From Spiroplasma sp. BIUS-1 (GTDB lineage: Bacteria > Bacillota_I > Bacilli_A > Mycoplasmatales > Mycoplasmataceae), in NCBI RefSeq assembly GCF_010365805.1, contig NZ_CP048386.1:620001-684000 (forward strand): a DNA stretch of 64,000 bases. The letters are read 5' to 3'. Below the pieces are notes generated by a model. That model ran no database searches, had not been told where the DNA came from, and saw nothing but the letters and a program-made list of their open reading frames with translations. The translations under genes and the position numbers were made by a program. Each line of letters starts with the position of its first letter. The first letter of the stretch is position 1. Positions 27,927 to 40,060 of this stretch are shown here, piece by piece.

Positions 27927-29237
27927 TTATCTCCAAGTTGTTATTGTTCCATCTGGATTCATGAACCAATCTCATCCATTTTTATCAATTATTTTATTTG
28001 CATAATCTACTGACATTCAATTTTGTTTAACATATAACATTAATACATTTCCAGTATATAAATCATGAGCTGGAGCATAGTAATTTATTAAAGAAAATGT
28101 TAATGGAAGTAAAAATGCAGCTGCCAATATTATAATTGGAAGAATAATTAGTTTATCCATATTTTCTTTTGTATAAATTGTAAGTAAATAAATACTTGAT
28201 GAAATAGCTGCACTAGCTATTATTAATATGTATTGAGATGATTGGTTTAAAAATAAAGGATAAATAACTAAACAAAGAATTGGGAAAACTAATCTATTTT
28301 TTGAAAATAGTTGAATTGGTTCTCTTTTTTTATCTCAAGTAGTTACACCCAAAACCCCTACTACACTTGCCATAAACCCAAGACCACCAGAAAAAATAGC
28401 TGTTTGACTAGGTATCATTGCACTTACAAAGAAACCTGCAAGTGGGTAAGTAATAAAAATTGAAAGAGCAAATCTAAAAGAACCTACAAGCCCTTCTGTA
28501 TATCTTGCCAATTTTATTGTAGCTCCTGTAATAAAGATTATTTGAATTATTGCCATTAAAAATCCAGCACCATTTGAAGTAAATCCATAGGTGAATATTC
28601 TTCAAAATTGACCACCATTTATTGTAAGGTTTCTGTTTGTCCCTCCAAAGAATAGATCAATAATAGGACTTGCACCTCCACCAAATCATAAGAAACTTAA
28701 AACCATAGTTATAATTGGCATTATAAAGAATATTGCCATTAAAACTAATGAAGTTGGAGTATTTCTATTCATTCTCTGAATAGCTTTTTTAAATTTTAGA
28801 TTATTAGATTTAGAAGGATCTTGTAAGATTTCAATCATTTCTTCATCAGAAATGTTGTCTTCAGCATCTTCTTTTTCAGTTTCTTTAAGGGAATCAATTT
28901 TAGAGAAGTAAGGCTTTAATTTTGTTTTGATATTGTCTATAGTTGAAACAGTTAAAGTTGTTCCTTCTAATTGAATATCAATATCACTATCACTAATTGC
29001 GATGTTTAAAATATCTATTTTTTCTCTTTTTTGTTCTTTTAAAGTTTCTTTTATTTCGTTTAAGTTTTTATCAGTTGTAACGGGTGATCCCACTGTTACT
29101 CTAATTATTTTAAATTTAGCTTTAGGGTTTACTAAGTAAGAAGCATAATCATTACTAAAATTTTCTAAAGCTTTATATTTTTCAACTTTAACAAAATAAT
29201 GAACTAAACTTAATTTTAATTCATTAAAGTTTGCCAT
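27927..29237 (-). CDS. Rhomboid-like multi-pass membrane protein
   Basis: 436 residues: a soluble N-terminal domain of about 170 residues, then at least six membrane segments. The membrane part follows the rhomboid plan: GGQFWRIFTYGFTSNG corresponds to the WR motif of the L1 loop, and AIFSGGLGFMASVVGVLG to the GxSG catalytic strand and following helix. Ser is retained, but the HxxxN pair expected after WR is missing and no His is placed in the sixth helix. It may be a pseudoprotease or membrane chaperone. The soluble domain is not recognised. In operon between rluD and comEB. Confidence 0.6.
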
Positions 29238-29248
29238 TTTTTATTCAC

Positions 29249-30163
29249 CTATTCTTTAATCAAATTGATTTTATCATTAAATTCTTTGGGTAACTCACTT
29301 ATTAACTCAATTTTTTCATTTGTAATCGGATGATTGAAAGCAAGTTTGTAAGCATGTAAGTATTGTCCAAATTCTTCTTTCATATCTTCTTTAAATGCAT
29401 AAAGCGGATCTCCAACAACAGGATGTTTAATATATGCCATATGAACTCTAATTTGATGAGTTCTTCCAGTTTCAATCACACAACTTATTTTTGTATGATT
29501 TTCATAACGTTCCAATACTGTAAAATTAGTTATTGCATGTTTTGAATTAATATCTGTTGTTGTCATTTTTTTTCTATCACCTTTGTGACGACCAATTGGA
29601 GCATTAATTTTTCCAGCATTTGGTTCAACCACACCATGAACTAAAGCAATATATTCTTTGTGAATTTCATTGTTTGCTAACATTTCTGTTAATCTTTTGT
29701 GGGCTTTGTCATTTTTAGCCACAATCATTAATCCTGTTGTCATTTTATCAAGTCTGTGAACTATTCCAGGACGTAAAACCCCTCCAATTGAAGATAAGTC
29801 TTTAACTTTAAATAAAAGTCCATTCACAAGTGTTCCACTAGGATTTCCTGCAGCTGGGTGAACTACAAGACCATTTGGTTTATTAACAACCAATAAGTCT
29901 TTATCTTGATATACTATTTCAAAATCAATATCTTCTGCTTTTGCTTCTAATTCAGTTGGTTCTTTTAAATTCATTTGTATTAAATCGCCAGTTAAAAGAT
30001 TATATTTAACACTAACTGGTTGGTCATTTACTAGAACATCATTAGATTCTATTAACTTTTGAACATAACTTCTAGAAAAATCATATTCTTCTTTTAAGTA
30101 TTCAGTTAAATATTTGTCTAATCTTCCAGAATCTTGTTCTAATTTAATTTCTAATTGTTCCAT
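29249..30163 (-). CDS. rluD: RluD-type 23S rRNA pseudouridine synthase
   Basis: Isomerises specific uridines of 23S rRNA. 304 residues: an S4-like RNA-binding domain (RLDKYLTEYL ... VQKLIESNDVLVND, residues 13-60) and the catalytic domain with RPGIVHRLDKMTTGLMIVAK, the Asp of HRLD being catalytic. RTHQIRVHMAYIKHPVVGDP near residue 235 is the family's second signature. Ribosome site AGAGG. The spacing to lspA is 2 bases; the lspA-rluD pair is common in Firmicutes. Confidence 0.94.
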   Translation of the reverse strand: MEQLEIKLEQDSGRLDKYLTEYLKEEYDFSRSYVQKLIESNDVLVNDQPVSVKYNLLTGDLIQMNLKEPTELEAKAEDIDFEIVYQDKDLLVVNKPNGLVVHPAAGNPSGTLVNGLLFKVKDLSSIGGVLRPGIVHRLDKMTTGLMIVAKNDKAHKRLTEMLANNEIHKEYIALVHGVVEPNAGKINAPIGRHKGDRKKMTTTDINSKHAITNFTVLERYENHTKISCVIETGRTHQIRVHMAYIKHPVVGDPLYAFKEDMKEEFGQYLHAYKLAFNHPITNEKIELISELPKEFNDKINLIKE

Positions 30164-30165
30164 AA

Positions 30166-30912
30166 TTACCTCTTATTTTTATATTTTTTTCATTTCTTTG
30201 TGATTTTTTCATTTTTAGATAAATAATCTCTATAAGTTAATTTATTTTCATCTTTAAATTTGAATTTTTCATAGTAAGTTTCAAATAAAATTTGTTTTCT
30301 AGTTTTTATATCAACATAGAATTCATATTTTTCTTTATCTTTTTTTCTCATATTAGCTTCTAATATTTCAAAAACAGCATATGCAATTAAAATTACAATA
30401 ATGAATCCAACTGCAATTGAAACTCAAGCATCAGCTAAGTTAAATATATATCCATCTGATCCTAAAAAACTAAAATCAAAGACAATAAAGTCAACAACTC
30501 CACCTTTTATTCCATCACTTGTTAGTGGAGCTCAAGCTCTTCCAAGTAAATTAGCAACACTTCCAGCTACCATTAAACTTATTGGAATAAGTCAATATTT
30601 ATTTCTTATAAATATAAATATTGCAATTAAAAGTAAAGTTACCAATGCAGCTATTGTAATTGCCAAGCCTAATTTTCCAGCATTCATCCCATAAGCTGCT
30701 CCTGGATTTATTGTGTATTTAAATTTTATTAAACCAGGAATAAAAGTTGTTCCAACCCCATCTAAAACCATTGAGTTTGCAACAATACTTTTACTTATTC
30801 AGTCCAGAGACACTAAAAGTATTATGAGTGGTAAACATCACAATACTTTATATTTCCAAATATAATTATAACTTTTTAAATTTGACTTAACATTAAAGAA
30901 AAAGTCTCTCAT
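30166..30912 (-). CDS. lspA: Lipoprotein signal peptidase (signal peptidase II)
   Basis: Membrane aspartyl protease that cuts lipoprotein signal peptides before the lipidated Cys. 248 residues, longer than the usual 150-180 because of a cytoplasmic Lys-rich C-terminal tail of about 60 residues and a longer N-terminus. Catalytic Asp residues are in VVDFIVFDF and FNLADAWVSIAV, and the conserved INPGAAYGM and SVANLLGR blocks are present. It is needed to mature the lipoproteins in this window (19624, 20245, 33890, OppA, 10691). Located 12 bases after ileS. Confidence 0.94.
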
Positions 30913-30924
30913 TTTTTTCACACC

Positions 30925-33633
30925 TTAATTAATTACATCAAAACATCTTTGACAGATATCGTCATTCAATTCATCAAAAATTGCTCAACATCTTTGACAT
31001 TTTAACCCTTGTTTTAATTCTACACTAACATTAGCTACCTTAGAGTTAATTTCATTTTTTACTTCTAAAAAGTTTATTGAGTTAACAATTAAAATTTGAT
31101 TTAAGTCTTTTATATCTTTGATGAATTCAAATTCTTTTTTAACTTCTAAATTAATAACGGCTTCAAAACCTTTTTTAATGATTTTTTCATTTCTAGCTTT
31201 TTCTAAAGCTTCATTTACATCATCGCGAAGATCTAATACTTTATTTCATTTAGCTATAAATTCTTCATCTTGTAAGAAGTTTTGTTCTCTTAAATCTAAT
31301 AAGTGAATTGACTCTTCTTTTTCCATATTTTGAATATGTGAATAAGCTTCTTCAACTGTATGAATTAATACAGGTTTTAGCATATCAAGAAGAACTCAAA
31401 GTTGTTCATACATAACTGTTTGAACTTGTCTTCTTCTTTTTGAATCTTTTGCTTCAACATAAATAATGTCTTTAATAAAGTCTAAATAGAATGAAGATAA
31501 ATCATTTGCTACATAGTTATTTATTAATTTATATGCACTGTTAAATGAATAACTTTCCATTGCTTTGCTGAATTTAGTTTTGGCAACAGTTAAGTTGTTT
31601 AAAGCAAACATGTCAACTTCTTCTAAAGTTGATTGATAATCTTTTTTAGGGTCGAAATCAACTAAGTTAGATAAAATGAATCTGATTGTATTTCTAAGTT
31701 TTCTATAAGATTCTGCAACTTGTTTTAATATTTCTTTTCCAATTCTTTGATCATCTGTAAAGTCAGTTGAAAATACTCAAAGTCTTAAAATATCTGCTCC
31801 TAGGTCATTTGCAATTTCTAAAGGATCAATTGTATTTCCAATTGATTTTGACATTTTTTTACCTTTTTCATCATTTGTCATACCATGAGTAATTAATTGT
31901 TTATAAGCAGGTTTTCCATCATAAATTACTGAGTTAATCATTGATGAGTTAAATCAACCTCTATATTGGTCATTTCCTTCTAAATAAACATCAAATGGTC
32001 TTTGTAGATTAAAGTTTTGTTCAATAGCTAAGTTTGAACTTCCAGAATCAAATCAAACATCTAAAATATCTGTTTCTTTTGTTCAACCAAGATTTTTAAA
32101 TTGATCAGGTAAAAAGTCATCTGCTGGTAATTCAAATCAAGCATTTGTTCCTTTTTTTGCAATAACTTCAATTGCATAATCAACAATTTCTTTTGTGATT
32201 TGAGGTTGTTTTTCTTTATCGAAAAACGCAATAATAGGAACTCCTCAAAGTCTTTGACGAGAAATTGTTCAATCATTTCTATCTTTGATAATATTTCTTA
32301 ATCTTTCTTTTGATCATTCAGGATTTGTTTGAACGTTATTTACAATAGCATTGTCAATTTCTTCTTTTACATCTGAAAGACCAACAAATCATTGGTGAGT
32401 TGCTCTATAAATAACTGGTTTTTTTGTTCTTCAGTCATGAGGATATGAGTGTTTTACAAATTTTAATTTTAATAATAACCCTTTTTCTTGTAAAATAGTT
32501 CCAATTATTTTATTGGCATCTTCATAAAAAATGCCTTCTAATCTTGAATCTTTTACAGTTACATCAAATTTACCTTGATCATCAATTGGAGCAAAAGCTT
32601 TAATGTTGTTTTTTGTAACTATTTCAAAGTCATCTTCTCCAAAACCTCCGGCAATATGAACTAAACCAGTACCAGCTTCAGCTGTTACATGGTGTCCAAT
32701 AACTGTAAACCCTTTTTTATCTTCATATCAAGGATGTTGGTAATTTATATTTGTTAAATCATTTCCTTTAAATGTTTTAACAACCTTTACATTTTCTCAT
32801 CCTATTTGTTCAGAAACTGATTCTAATAAGTCTTTTGCAATAACAAATTGTCTTTCATCATTTTCTGGTTTTACAAGAACATATTCTAAATCTTCTCCTA
32901 AAGCAATTAGTTGGTTTGAAGGAATTGTTCATGGAGTTGTTGTTCAAATAACAAAATAAGCATTTTCAAATTCTTTGTTTTCAATAATTTCACAAGCAAC
33001 AAAAATTGTTGGTGATTTAACTTCGGCATACTCAATTTCAGCTTCTGCCAGAGCAGATTCACTTGAAGGAGATCAATAAATTGGTTTTAAATCTCTGTAA
33101 ACTAGATTTTTTTCAACCATTTTTGCAAATAGTTTTAATTCACTTAATTCAAAATCATCTGTTAACGTAATGTATTTACAATCATAGTCAGTAAAAATAC
33201 CAAGTCTTTTAAATTGTTCTGCTTGATTTGCAACTTGTTGTAAAGCATATTCTTTACATAGATTTCTAAATTCAACAGGACTCATTGCTTTTCTGTCAAC
33301 TCCTGTTTTTGTAATTGCAGTCTCGATTGGCAATCCATGAGTGTCTCACCCCATTATGTATGGTGAATTATATCCAGATTGGTTTTTTCATCTAACAATA
33401 AAATCTTTTAATATTTTATTTAAAGCGTGACCAACATGAATGTTTCCATTTGCATATGGAGGACCATCATGTAAAACAAAACTTGGTTTGTTTTGATTTG
33501 CTTTTAATTTTTTCTTATAAATATCTTTTTGACTTCATTCATTTTGAATATTTGGTTCTTTTGTTTTTAAATCAGCTTTCATATCAAAGCTTGTTTGATT
33601 GATAAGCAATGTGTCTTTATAGTTTTTTTCCAT
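30925..33633 (-). CDS. ileS: Isoleucyl-tRNA synthetase
   Basis: Charges tRNA-Ile. 902 residues, bacterial type. Signature HVGH in [20 protein letters not shown] (HIGH-like), editing domain in the middle, [11 protein letters not shown] near residue 590, and a C-terminal zinc finger (KCQRCWAIF...ICQRCF) closing the protein. Expression is probably controlled by the T-box leader just upstream. It heads the operon ileS-lspA-rluD-rhomboid-like-comEB. Confidence 0.97.
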
Positions 33634-33656
33634 TTTAATTAATTCCTTTCAAAATA

Positions 33657-33875
33657 AAAACGCTCCTAATAATAGGAGCGTTTTAACGCGGTACCATCCT
33701 AATTAAATAAACACAAAAAATAAATGTTTATTCATCTCAATTAGATTTTTAACGCTTTCCAAGCGAGGAGTTCTACTAGGTACGCACTTTTCTTCTCCTA
33801 ATAAAATAAGTGATAACTTAAGTAATCTTTTGTTAATTTCCACCAACCATTAACTCTCTGTGAAAAAGATTTATT
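33657..33875 (-). promoter_or_regulatory. T-box riboswitch leader of ileS
   Basis: On the minus strand the leader contains CAGAGAG and GGTTGGTGGAAATT (Stem I elements), a likely specifier ATC (Ile) in AGTTATCACTT, the conserved T-box AATTAGGATGGTACCGCG (33687-33704) and a terminator AACGCTCCTA...TAGGAGCGTT (33659-33682). Uncharged tRNA-Ile should pair with the UGGU bulge and stabilise the antiterminator, so ileS and the genes after it are read when isoleucine is short. Confidence 0.93.
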
Positions 33876-33889
33876 TAAGTCTTGTCTTA

Positions 33890-35497
33890 TTATTTTTTTG
33901 GTTTATTTAGTTTATTTGCTTCTTCAATAAATTTAGATAAGCTTGATCCGTGATTAAATTTTGTTGGTTCTGTAGGTTTTTCATTTGAAATTATTTGATC
34001 TAAGGTAATACCAAAGTAACTTAAACCTACAATGTTTCTTGCAACATCAGGATTTGAAACTTTAGTATCCTTATAAATTTCTCTTAAAGCTATTTCTAAA
34101 TTACTTTCATCAGAATTTTTTTCGAAACCAAAACCACCTGTTGAACTTGCAAACGGTGTTGTTGTTGCAATTCTTATAGGTTTATTTGATAAATCATAAT
34201 ATTTTGAATTTGGATTTCATTTATCGTCCAAAAGAGCTCTTATTGTTCCGTAAAAGAAAGCAGCCTTTTCAATATCCGGAGAAAGATTTGATCTTATTTT
34301 CTCTCCTTTTTCGTATGTAACTCCATCAACTGTAAATGTTTCTGGTGCTATTATTTGGTTTACAGGTCTACTTAAATTATAAGTAATAATTGAAATATCA
34401 TTGAATCAACCATCCATTGATTCAATAAAAGGAACAACTGAAGGTTTATTCATTGCAGTTGCACTTTTAAGCAATCATGGTATTCTTGTTGAAATTGATA
34501 AATAAAAATCTTTACCTTGTAATCAGTTTTCTACCATTATTTCTTTTACAGCTTGAGAAAGAGTTTCTTGACTTTCTCTGTTGTAAAGAGTTCTACCAGA
34601 AAGAGCTATTTCTAAACCGTCAAGACCAAAAGTATCCAAAACTTCTTTAAGTTTATTTTTCAATTGATTCTTTTGATTTCACTTTCACATCATTCTATCA
34701 GCTGTGGCTCCACCCAAAGAGGTTATTATTTTTGGGTCTTTTCCAAAACCTTCTTTTGAAGAACCATTAGTTTCTCTTCTTTTTTTTCTATCAATCAAAA
34801 AGTGAGAATTAGTATCATCATTGTCTCCATCATATGGCCATCCAGGATTTTCAGGTTTTGGATGTGGATTATAAGTAAGATCATTTATATTTAAACTATC
34901 AATCTGATACTCTCCAGCTTTAGTATATAGAGAAGATATATTTATTATGTCATAAGGGTTTTTTTCATTGTAAGCAAATTGCTCCAAAAAAACACCTCTT
35001 CAACCAAGACCTTTATCATTATTATGTTCATCTTTTATTGTGTTACCTCAATTTCATCAAGTTCCTACTAAGTTTTTTTCTTGATTTTGAATTGGGTTTT
35101 GTGACTTAATAACAGCTTCATCTGTAGCTTTAAATGTAATATTTACACTACCTTTTAAAACTTTAGAATTTGGAGTTGCTTCTATTTTTGAAATAAAAGT
35201 CAATTTATCTCCAGGGTTTGATGTTGTACCTTCTTCAAAAAAACTAACAGTAGAATTATAATCAAATTTCATACTTGCAAGTAATTCAATACCTCTTTTG
35301 TCATTTAAATCAATATCATTAACTCGTGCAATAGCTCTAATTATTTCTTTTTGACTAACTTCTTCAAGTACACCAAGATCTCAGTTAAAGTTAAGAGAAT
35401 TTATTGATTTAGATTTTACTGTACAAGAAACTACTGTTGTAGTTGAAGTTGAAACTAAAAATGAAGCAGCAGCTAATATTGTAAGTAGTTTTTTCAT
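33890..35497 (-). CDS. Lipoprotein with degenerate GH18 chitinase-like barrel
   Basis: 535 residues. Signal peptide with lipobox VVSC (Cys 25). An N-terminal part of about 100 residues looks like a beta domain (LKGSVNITFKATDE). Then a barrel with glycoside hydrolase 18 landmarks in order: VGTWWNWGNTI with YDIINIS, KIITSLGGATADRMM (the SxGG strand), and FGLDGLEIALSG at the place of DGxDxDxE. In the last motif only the first Asp pair partner is kept and the catalytic Glu position is Leu/Ser, so hydrolysis is unlikely; a chitin or glycan binding role is plausible. Ribosome site AAAAGGAG. It follows the ABC/RpiR operon by 61 bases. Confidence 0.65.
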
Positions 35498-35558
35498 AAA
35501 AATTCTCCTTTTAAAATAATTATACATTAAAAAAAATAGCAATTTATCTTATAATTGC

Positions 35559-35897
35559 CTATTTTTTAAAACTATCAATAATTTCATCTATAAACTCTTT
35601 GGTTTGTTCATCTTTATTATTTAAAAAATGATCGTTTTTGTCTATAAATTCTTGTAAGTATTTTGTGAATTCCACTGGATTTCTTTCAATATTGATTAGA
35701 ACATCTTCAATATCTTTTTTAAAATCATGTGCTAAAGCAACAGATTTAGAAATAATTATTTCAGCGTTTTTTCTAGCTATTTCATAGACATCTTTAATTC
35801 TTTCTAATCCATTTCTAGTGTATTCTTCTCTTTTTTTGTAATTATCTAATTCTTTTTGAAGAGAATCAATTTTTCTAAGCAATTCTAAATTATCCAT
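35559..35897 (-). CDS. Small coiled-coil protein
   Basis: 112 residues, family uncertain. Almost entirely helical: heptads in LLRKIDSLQKELDNYKKRE, then ARKNAEIIISKSVALAHDF, which resembles the second part of DivIVA/GpsB-like proteins, and an acidic C-terminus. No signal or membrane segment. The start overlaps the rpiR stop by one base (TAATG), so it is co-translated with the regulator. It may be a polar scaffold or a partner of the ABC proteins encoded upstream, themselves rich in coiled coils. Confidence 0.6.
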   Translation of the reverse strand: MDNLELLRKIDSLQKELDNYKKREEYTRNGLERIKDVYEIARKNAEIIISKSVALAHDFKKDIEDVLINIERNPVEFTKYLQEFIDKNDHFLNNKDEQTKEFIDEIIDSFKK

Positions 35898-36754
35898 TAA
35901 AATTTCCCCTCAAAGTTTCAGTTAAGAGAAATTTCTGCTGTTTTTTTAAACATTTCTCTGTATTTTTCGTTTTGACTAACTATTATGTTAAAAATTAAGT
36001 CAAAAATGATCATTTCTCCAGGAACAGAAGATATTGAAGGATATTTTATTTTGTCGTTACTAATAGTTTGAGTTTCTATCATATGTATTTTTGTAACATC
36101 AACTTCTTTTTCTAACTGTTCAATTGTAATTTCTCTATCCGCTGTTAAAACAAGCATCGGAATGTTTTTATTATAAGTTCATTTAATTGATTCTAGAATT
36201 TCTTTTGTTCAACCAGTTCTAGTGATAAAAATAGCAAAGTCATTTTCATCAAAAAATATTGTTCTTTGAACGTAGTTGTGAATATTTGATACATTTTGAG
36301 CCATTATATTAATTCTTGATAAGTTCAGAACAAAAGAACTTGCACTTATTTGTTGTTGTTCTAAACCAAATATTATTACTCTTTTTGATGAGTAAATTTT
36401 CTTAGAAATTTCTTCAATTTCTTTAACATCAATGCTATTTAAAGTTTCATTTATTGTATAAATTCCAGCTCCCCTAACATTATGAATAATTTCTTCAATT
36501 GTATTATCTTCTCCAAGTTTGTAATAACCACTTTGCATTCTTGATTTTTCATAAACAAACATTTGTGTTGATTTGAAAGATTTAAAACCAAGTTTTTGAC
36601 AAACTCTAGTCATTGTTGATGGACTTACATTACTTTCTTTTGAAACTTCTTGAATTGAATGTGTACAAAAGAAATCTGGATCATTGTTTATTAAGTTCAA
36701 TATAGAACTTTCTGTGGAGTTTAGCTTACCATCTTCTAAATTAATTATTTTCAT
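35897..36754 (-). CDS. MurR/RpiR-family transcriptional regulator
   Basis: 285 residues: an N-terminal helix-turn-helix (about 15-80, with HSIQEVSKESNVSPSTMTRV) and a C-terminal SIS domain (about 120-270, RVIIFGLEQQQISASSF and FAIFITRTGWTKEI) that in this family senses phosphorylated sugars or amino sugars. It lies inside an operon with ABC-2 permeases, which suggests that a sugar-phosphate signal controls this exporter or the nearby GH18-like lipoprotein. The DNA target is not evident. 6 bases separate it from the upstream permease gene. Confidence 0.88.
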
Positions 36755-36760
36755 ATACTT

Positions 36761-37783
36761 TTATTTCCTTCTTTTTTTAAGATCAATTCTTTTAGGTTTC
36801 ATATCCATAAAATTGGAGCTGAAAGCATTATTCTCTAAGTGTTTTTCTCTTAATTTTTTTAACTCTTCAATACTTGAACATTGTTTAACACTATTAATAT
36901 ATTCTGTTGAAAGCCTAAGAACAACACTTGATCCATACATATCAGTTTTTGTTTTTCTTGACCTTATTATTATAAATGTTATTAGTAAAAATGACAGTAT
37001 AAAGATAAAGCAAAAAGTAACAATGAAAGGAATTGCAAGACTTCCCCCTAACCTAAAGTCAACTTTATAAGTATGGTTCACACCAACTCCTTCATATACA
37101 AGATTTTTTGCATTTACTCAACCAGCTTGCATAACATTTAACATGTATCTTTGTGGTAAAAAGTAAAGAATAAAATTTAATCAGCCAACTCTTGCAATAA
37201 CTTCATAAGGAAAAGCACAACCAAGTAAGTTATAAGAGAAAAGATAAATTAAAGAAACATAAATTGTTCCTACTGGAGTTGATTTAACAAAAGCAAAAAT
37301 AGTATAACTTATCATTACAGATAACATTCATAAACATAAAGCTCCAAAAATAAACATGACTCAGTTAACTCCAGAAAATAAAACTCTTTGTTTTTCAAAA
37401 AAGATTAGAGTTAGAACCATAAGTATTAAAGTTGTAACAAAATTAATTGTAAAGTTAGCACAAATACTTGCAGCTGGCTTTATAAAAGCATTTATTCCAG
37501 TGTTATTTATTCTTCCACTGAAACCTGTATTTCTGTTAGTAGATAATGTTCTGTAAAAAGTGTGTACACCATTTCTAACAATTAAAGTACCAATAGCTGA
37601 GGCAAATAAAAATGGATTGTCACCTTTAAAAAGCAATCAAATGAATAATGTAAAAATAACTAGAAAAACTCCTAAAAACATATTTATAGGAGAATATATA
37701 AAGGATTTAATTGACAAAAAATATAAGTCTCTAAAAACCTTTAAGTTATTATGCAATTTTATTTTTTGATTGCTTTTTTTCAT
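36761..37783 (-). CDS. ABC-2 type permease subunit
   Basis: 340 residues, about six membrane helices. The conserved FLPQRYMLNVMQAGW block in the second half matches that of the next subunit and of ABC-2 transporters. The N-terminus is cytoplasmic (KSNQKIKLHNNLKVFRDLYF); after the last helix a charged C-terminal tail of about 60 residues ends in KRIDLKKRRK. Paralogue of the gene at 37785; the pair probably forms a heterodimer with the ATPase at 38759. Substrate unknown. Confidence 0.82.
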
Positions 37784-37784
37784 A

Positions 37785-38753
37785 TTATTTTTTCTTTCCT
37801 CTTAATATTTTTTTCTTTTCTTTAATTTCAGTTGTAAGTTTTTTGATATCCAAAACTTCGTTTAACTCTTCAATAGAGTTTGCTTTTTTAATACTTGAAA
37901 TAATTGCCATGTGTTTCATTGTACTTGAGTACTTTTGAAACCTTTTATTTTCAAATTCAAATTTTTTAATAAAAATATATCCAATTATTAATAACGAAAT
38001 AACAATTATGATTATTGAAACAACATATGGTATTCAAAAATGACCATTGTATCAAAACTGATTCTTTTGCATAGTTATATCTCCAGATCAACCTGAAGCC
38101 ATTATATTTAAAAAGTATCTTTGTGGTAGTAAGAATCCAATTGCCATTATAAATTTATTTTTTTCTAACAATCTTCAAGGAATACCAAGACCTAAAAGAA
38201 ACACTGGTAAAAAATAAAATAAGTTAGCAATTACAGATGCTCATTCATATTTTTTTGTTGTAAAAACTATTATTAAAGCAATTAAGTTTGAAGATATAGC
38301 CAGTAAAAAGAAACCAAGTAAAAATATAGGTCAGTTTACGTTTACCAAATAATCTCTTTGATCAGAAAACAACATACCCACAGAAAACATAAAAATAGCT
38401 ACAATTATATTTATCATTTGATTAAATAGAATAATTGTTGAAAAAACAAATGTTTTAGAAATATTTGTTGAAAATATTTTTTCAAAAAACAAAGAATTCT
38501 TGTAATCATAAATTGTCTTAACAAAGTTGAATAAACAATTTCTAATTACACTCATACCCATGGCACTCGCCAAAATAAAGGCATCTGGTAAAATTTCTTC
38601 ACTTCCAGTTGATTCATTTTTAAATGCAAGTCAAATTACTAATGTTAAAGTAGTTATGATTCAACCAGAAAAAATTACAAATGCATCTTTTTTATAATTT
38701 GAAAATTGCATTGAAAAAATTAACTTAAATGTATTTCATCTAGTTGATCTCAT
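37785..38753 (-). CDS. ABC-2 type permease subunit
   Basis: 322 residues, six predicted membrane helices, with FLLPQRYFLNIMASGW near residue 205 matching the partner permease. The C-terminal cytoplasmic tail (SSIKKANSIEELNEVLDIKK) resembles SSIEELKKLREKHLE of the partner, showing common origin by duplication. Its stop is 1 base from the start of the next permease gene. The ATPase gene ends 5 bases upstream. Confidence 0.82.
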
Positions 38754-38758
38754 TTTAT

Positions 38759-40045
38759 TTACCTCTTACTTTCTTTTCTCGCTTGTCTTTGTTGCTTTCT
38801 TAAAATTTTATTTTCTAACTTCATAACTTTAATTTCTTCTTGAATATACTTTTTCTTTAAAGTTGAAAGTTGTTCTAATTCTTTTCTTGATAATTGAGCA
38901 GTAAGCTCTGTTGCATATGCAATGTATTTGTTTGATTTAAAACTTTTATATAAATCTTCCACCAAATAATTTAAAAACTTTTCTGTTTTTGAAAAAAACG
39001 AAATAGCAGATTTTTTATATTTAACTTTTGGATCAAGCTTGTTTATTTTTTTCTTTGTATTTTTGAAAATCTTTATTAGCATTTTTGTATGTAAAATAAC
39101 TTGATCTATATTTTTTCTATTAATTGCAGTTGAATTCAGGTGATCTAAAATATTGTGTAATTCATTTAAATGGAAATCAATATTTCTAATTTCAATTACA
39201 TAAGGTTCGTTTTCATACTCAACATTTTTTTCTAAAAATGCATTGTACTTTTCTCTAAAGTTTTCTACATTAGTGTCAAACTTTTTAATTATAGGTTTAA
39301 ATAGAGGATCTGGTTTTACAGTTATTTCATTTTCTTTTATGGCATTCATTATACTTAATGAATATTTTTCAAAAGTTAAATTATTATCTCAATCAGTTAT
39401 GTAGTCATCAGAAATAATAAATCCTGTTTCTAAAACAATAACTCTTTGGCAAAGTATTTCAAAAGTAGAGTCATCTGGTGATACCACTACAAAAGTTGCA
39501 TTATTTTCTTCTTTGTAATCTTTTAAGAAATTTAATATTTTTATTTTAAAGTCTAAACCAATTGATGAAGAAACTTCATCAAGAACAACTAGTTCAGGTT
39601 TATGAATTATACCTAAAGCAATTGAAAATAACTGTAATCAACTCGTATTACATGAAGATAAGTTTTTTTCTCATCTAGAATCAATACCAAAAACATTTAT
39701 AATGTCATCTAATCATTTTTTGTCAGTAACATTATGAATGTTTTTATATAAATTAAATATTTCTTTTACTTTAAAACCATCTGGTCAAGTTGTTTGTCTG
39801 AACTGAAACCCAATATTTGCCATAACATTATCATTGCTAAAGTTATATTGAATAACTCCCCCTGATTGTTTTATCTGACTTGCAATCAATCTTCCCAAAA
39901 CACTCTTTCCAGATTGGTTAGGACCAATTACAGCAACCCCTTCTCCTTTATAGATTTTTAAGTTAACTTTTTTGATAGCTCAAACGGTTTTGTTAAAAAT
40001 TTTAGAGACATTTTCTAAAGATACGCATAATTCTTTGTTTTCCAT
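38759..40045 (-). CDS. ABC transporter ATPase with degenerate motifs and coiled-coil tail
   Basis: 428 residues. Nucleotide-binding domain in the first 230: Walker A GPNQSGKS, Q-loop IGFQFRQT, Walker B LVVLDEVSS with the catalytic Glu. The LSGGQ signature is replaced by LSSCNTS and the H-loop His is absent (FVVVSPDDS). The last 200 residues are a charged helical region (FREKYNAFLEKNVEYENEP, later KKKYIQEEIKVMKLENKIL), not found in simple exporters. It may bind ATP with weak hydrolysis or regulate the permeases. It pairs with the two ABC-2 genes downstream. Confidence 0.82.
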
Positions 40046-40060
40046 TTTTAAGTGTCCCTT

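Noticed and set aside
36684-37070. 128-codon plus-strand frame
   Set aside because: Shadow of rpiR and the ABC-2 permease gene on the minus strand; low-complexity hydrophobic translation.
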